Shown piece after piece: positions 63,693-64,000 of a stretch of DNA of 64,000 bases (positions are counted from its first letter, which is position 1; every line of letters begins with the position of its first letter). The position numbers and the translations under genes are program-made. The DNA lies in assembly GCF_022647885.1 (NCBI RefSeq), contig NZ_JALCLM010000001.1, forward strand, positions 1 through 64,000, written 5' to 3'. A model generated the notes under the pieces. That model was not told the DNA's origin. It made no database searches and saw nothing but the letters and a program-made list of their open reading frames with translations. This stretch comes from Bifidobacterium sp. GTDB lineage: Bacteria > Actinomycetota > Actinomycetes > Actinomycetales > Bifidobacteriaceae.

Positions 63693-64000
63693 CTACTGAG
63701 GCAGCAGAATAGTTAACACAAACCAGTGATCCTCGGTACGTACAGATATTTCACCGCCATATTGTCTGGCAACGTGCCTTATGGATTTCATGCCAAAACC
63801 ATGATTCGCACCGTCTTGTTTCGTAGTCCGAAAATTACCTTCTACATCAGTTTTCAATCTCGAATCAAAATAATTCTCAATTCGGATCACCACAAAACGG
63901 TTTTTCGCATATAGTGCGAGCTTAATTAATCGACTATCACTATCAGCCAACTTCGACGTCGCCTCAATAGCATTATCCAATGCGTTTCCAAACAAGGTAG
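63693..64000 (-). CDS. Sensor histidine kinase, C-terminal ATPase part (partial)
   Basis: The last ~100 residues of a GHKL ATPase domain of the AgrC/HPK10 type: N-box NALDNAIEA, a G-box with NHGFGMKSIRHVARQYGG, and final FVLTILLP. The gene continues beyond the window end. Such kinases respond to peptides in quorum sensing or bacteriocin control. Its response regulator is not in the window. Confidence 0.75.
   Translation of the reverse strand, partial: TLFGNALDNAIEATSKLADSDSRLIKLALYAKNRFVVIRIENYFDSRLKTDVEGNFRTTKQDGANHGFGMKSIRHVARQYGGEISVRTEDHWFVLTILLPQ

Noticed and set aside
1-64000. CRISPR arrays, tRNA/rRNA genes, complete insertion sequences, prophage
   Set aside because: No regularly spaced repeats, cloverleaf or rRNA signatures, transposase motifs or phage structural genes were found on reading both strands. 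A tRNA scan would be needed for certainty.

Overview
The window looks like a chromosomal accessory region of a Bifidobacteriaceae member (Actinomycetota). The inference rests on gene content: sugar uptake only through ABC importers with LacI or AraC control and no PTS, cytoplasmic glycosidases, actinobacterial HTH/MmyB-like regulators and several likely leaderless mRNAs. Genus is not determinable by eye. No rRNA, tRNA, CRISPR array, complete insertion sequence or prophage was seen. The left ~23 kb looks GC-richer than the 29-57 kb sugar region.

Layout. (1) 1-23 kb is a redox and stress region. It starts with a decayed gene, an AraC regulator, and an acetyltransferase-MATE-acetyltransferase run. 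Next come two cyclophilin-like lipoproteins, an SDR-acetyltransferase pair, a MoaF-like protein, a zinc alcohol dehydrogenase, a flavodoxin, and two HTH/MmyB-type regulators. A frameshifted DHA2 efflux pump faces its TetR regulator, followed by a membrane-anchored SDR and a LysR gene divergent from an NmrA-SDR run plus ADH. The part ends with a membrane flavodoxin coupled to a ferric-reductase-like oxidoreductase. (2) 24.3-28.6 kb is a five-gene operon of a polar amino-acid ABC importer with an embedded opine-type dehydrogenase. It is bracketed by two degenerate copies of the gene fragment that also lies at the left window end.

(3) 29.2-47.1 kb is a beta-mannoside region: AGE epimerase/isomerase, DUF624 membrane protein with a PBP-like partner, LacI, GH2 beta-mannosidase, a complete sugar ABC importer, AraC, a second GH2 with a TIM-barrel isomerase, a cytoplasmic GH26 mannanase and a BNR/sialidase-fold protein. 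(4) 47.2-56.1 kb holds a small protein, a RibD/DHFR-like reductase, LacI, GH32, an ABC importer, and a divergent GH91 protein without signal peptide. This last set reads as import of a difructose anhydride or short fructan, ring opening by GH91 to a fructobiose, and cleavage to fructose by GH32. The same operator (TTAACCGRTTGA or close) overlaps the -35 of both sugar importer promoters and of the AGE/DUF624 divergent promoter, suggesting shared or cross-talking LacI control. (5) 56.4-64 kb carries YaaA, a GNAT acetyltransferase, two family 2 glycosyltransferases, an MFS transporter, a DUF1349 protein and the C-terminal end of an AgrC-type histidine kinase.

The most promising leads are the GH91/GH32/ABC cassette, the opine dehydrogenase inside an amino-acid importer operon, the extracytoplasmic flavodoxin coupled to a ferric reductase, the unclassified sialidase-fold protein, and the repeated gene fragment that brackets the islands.
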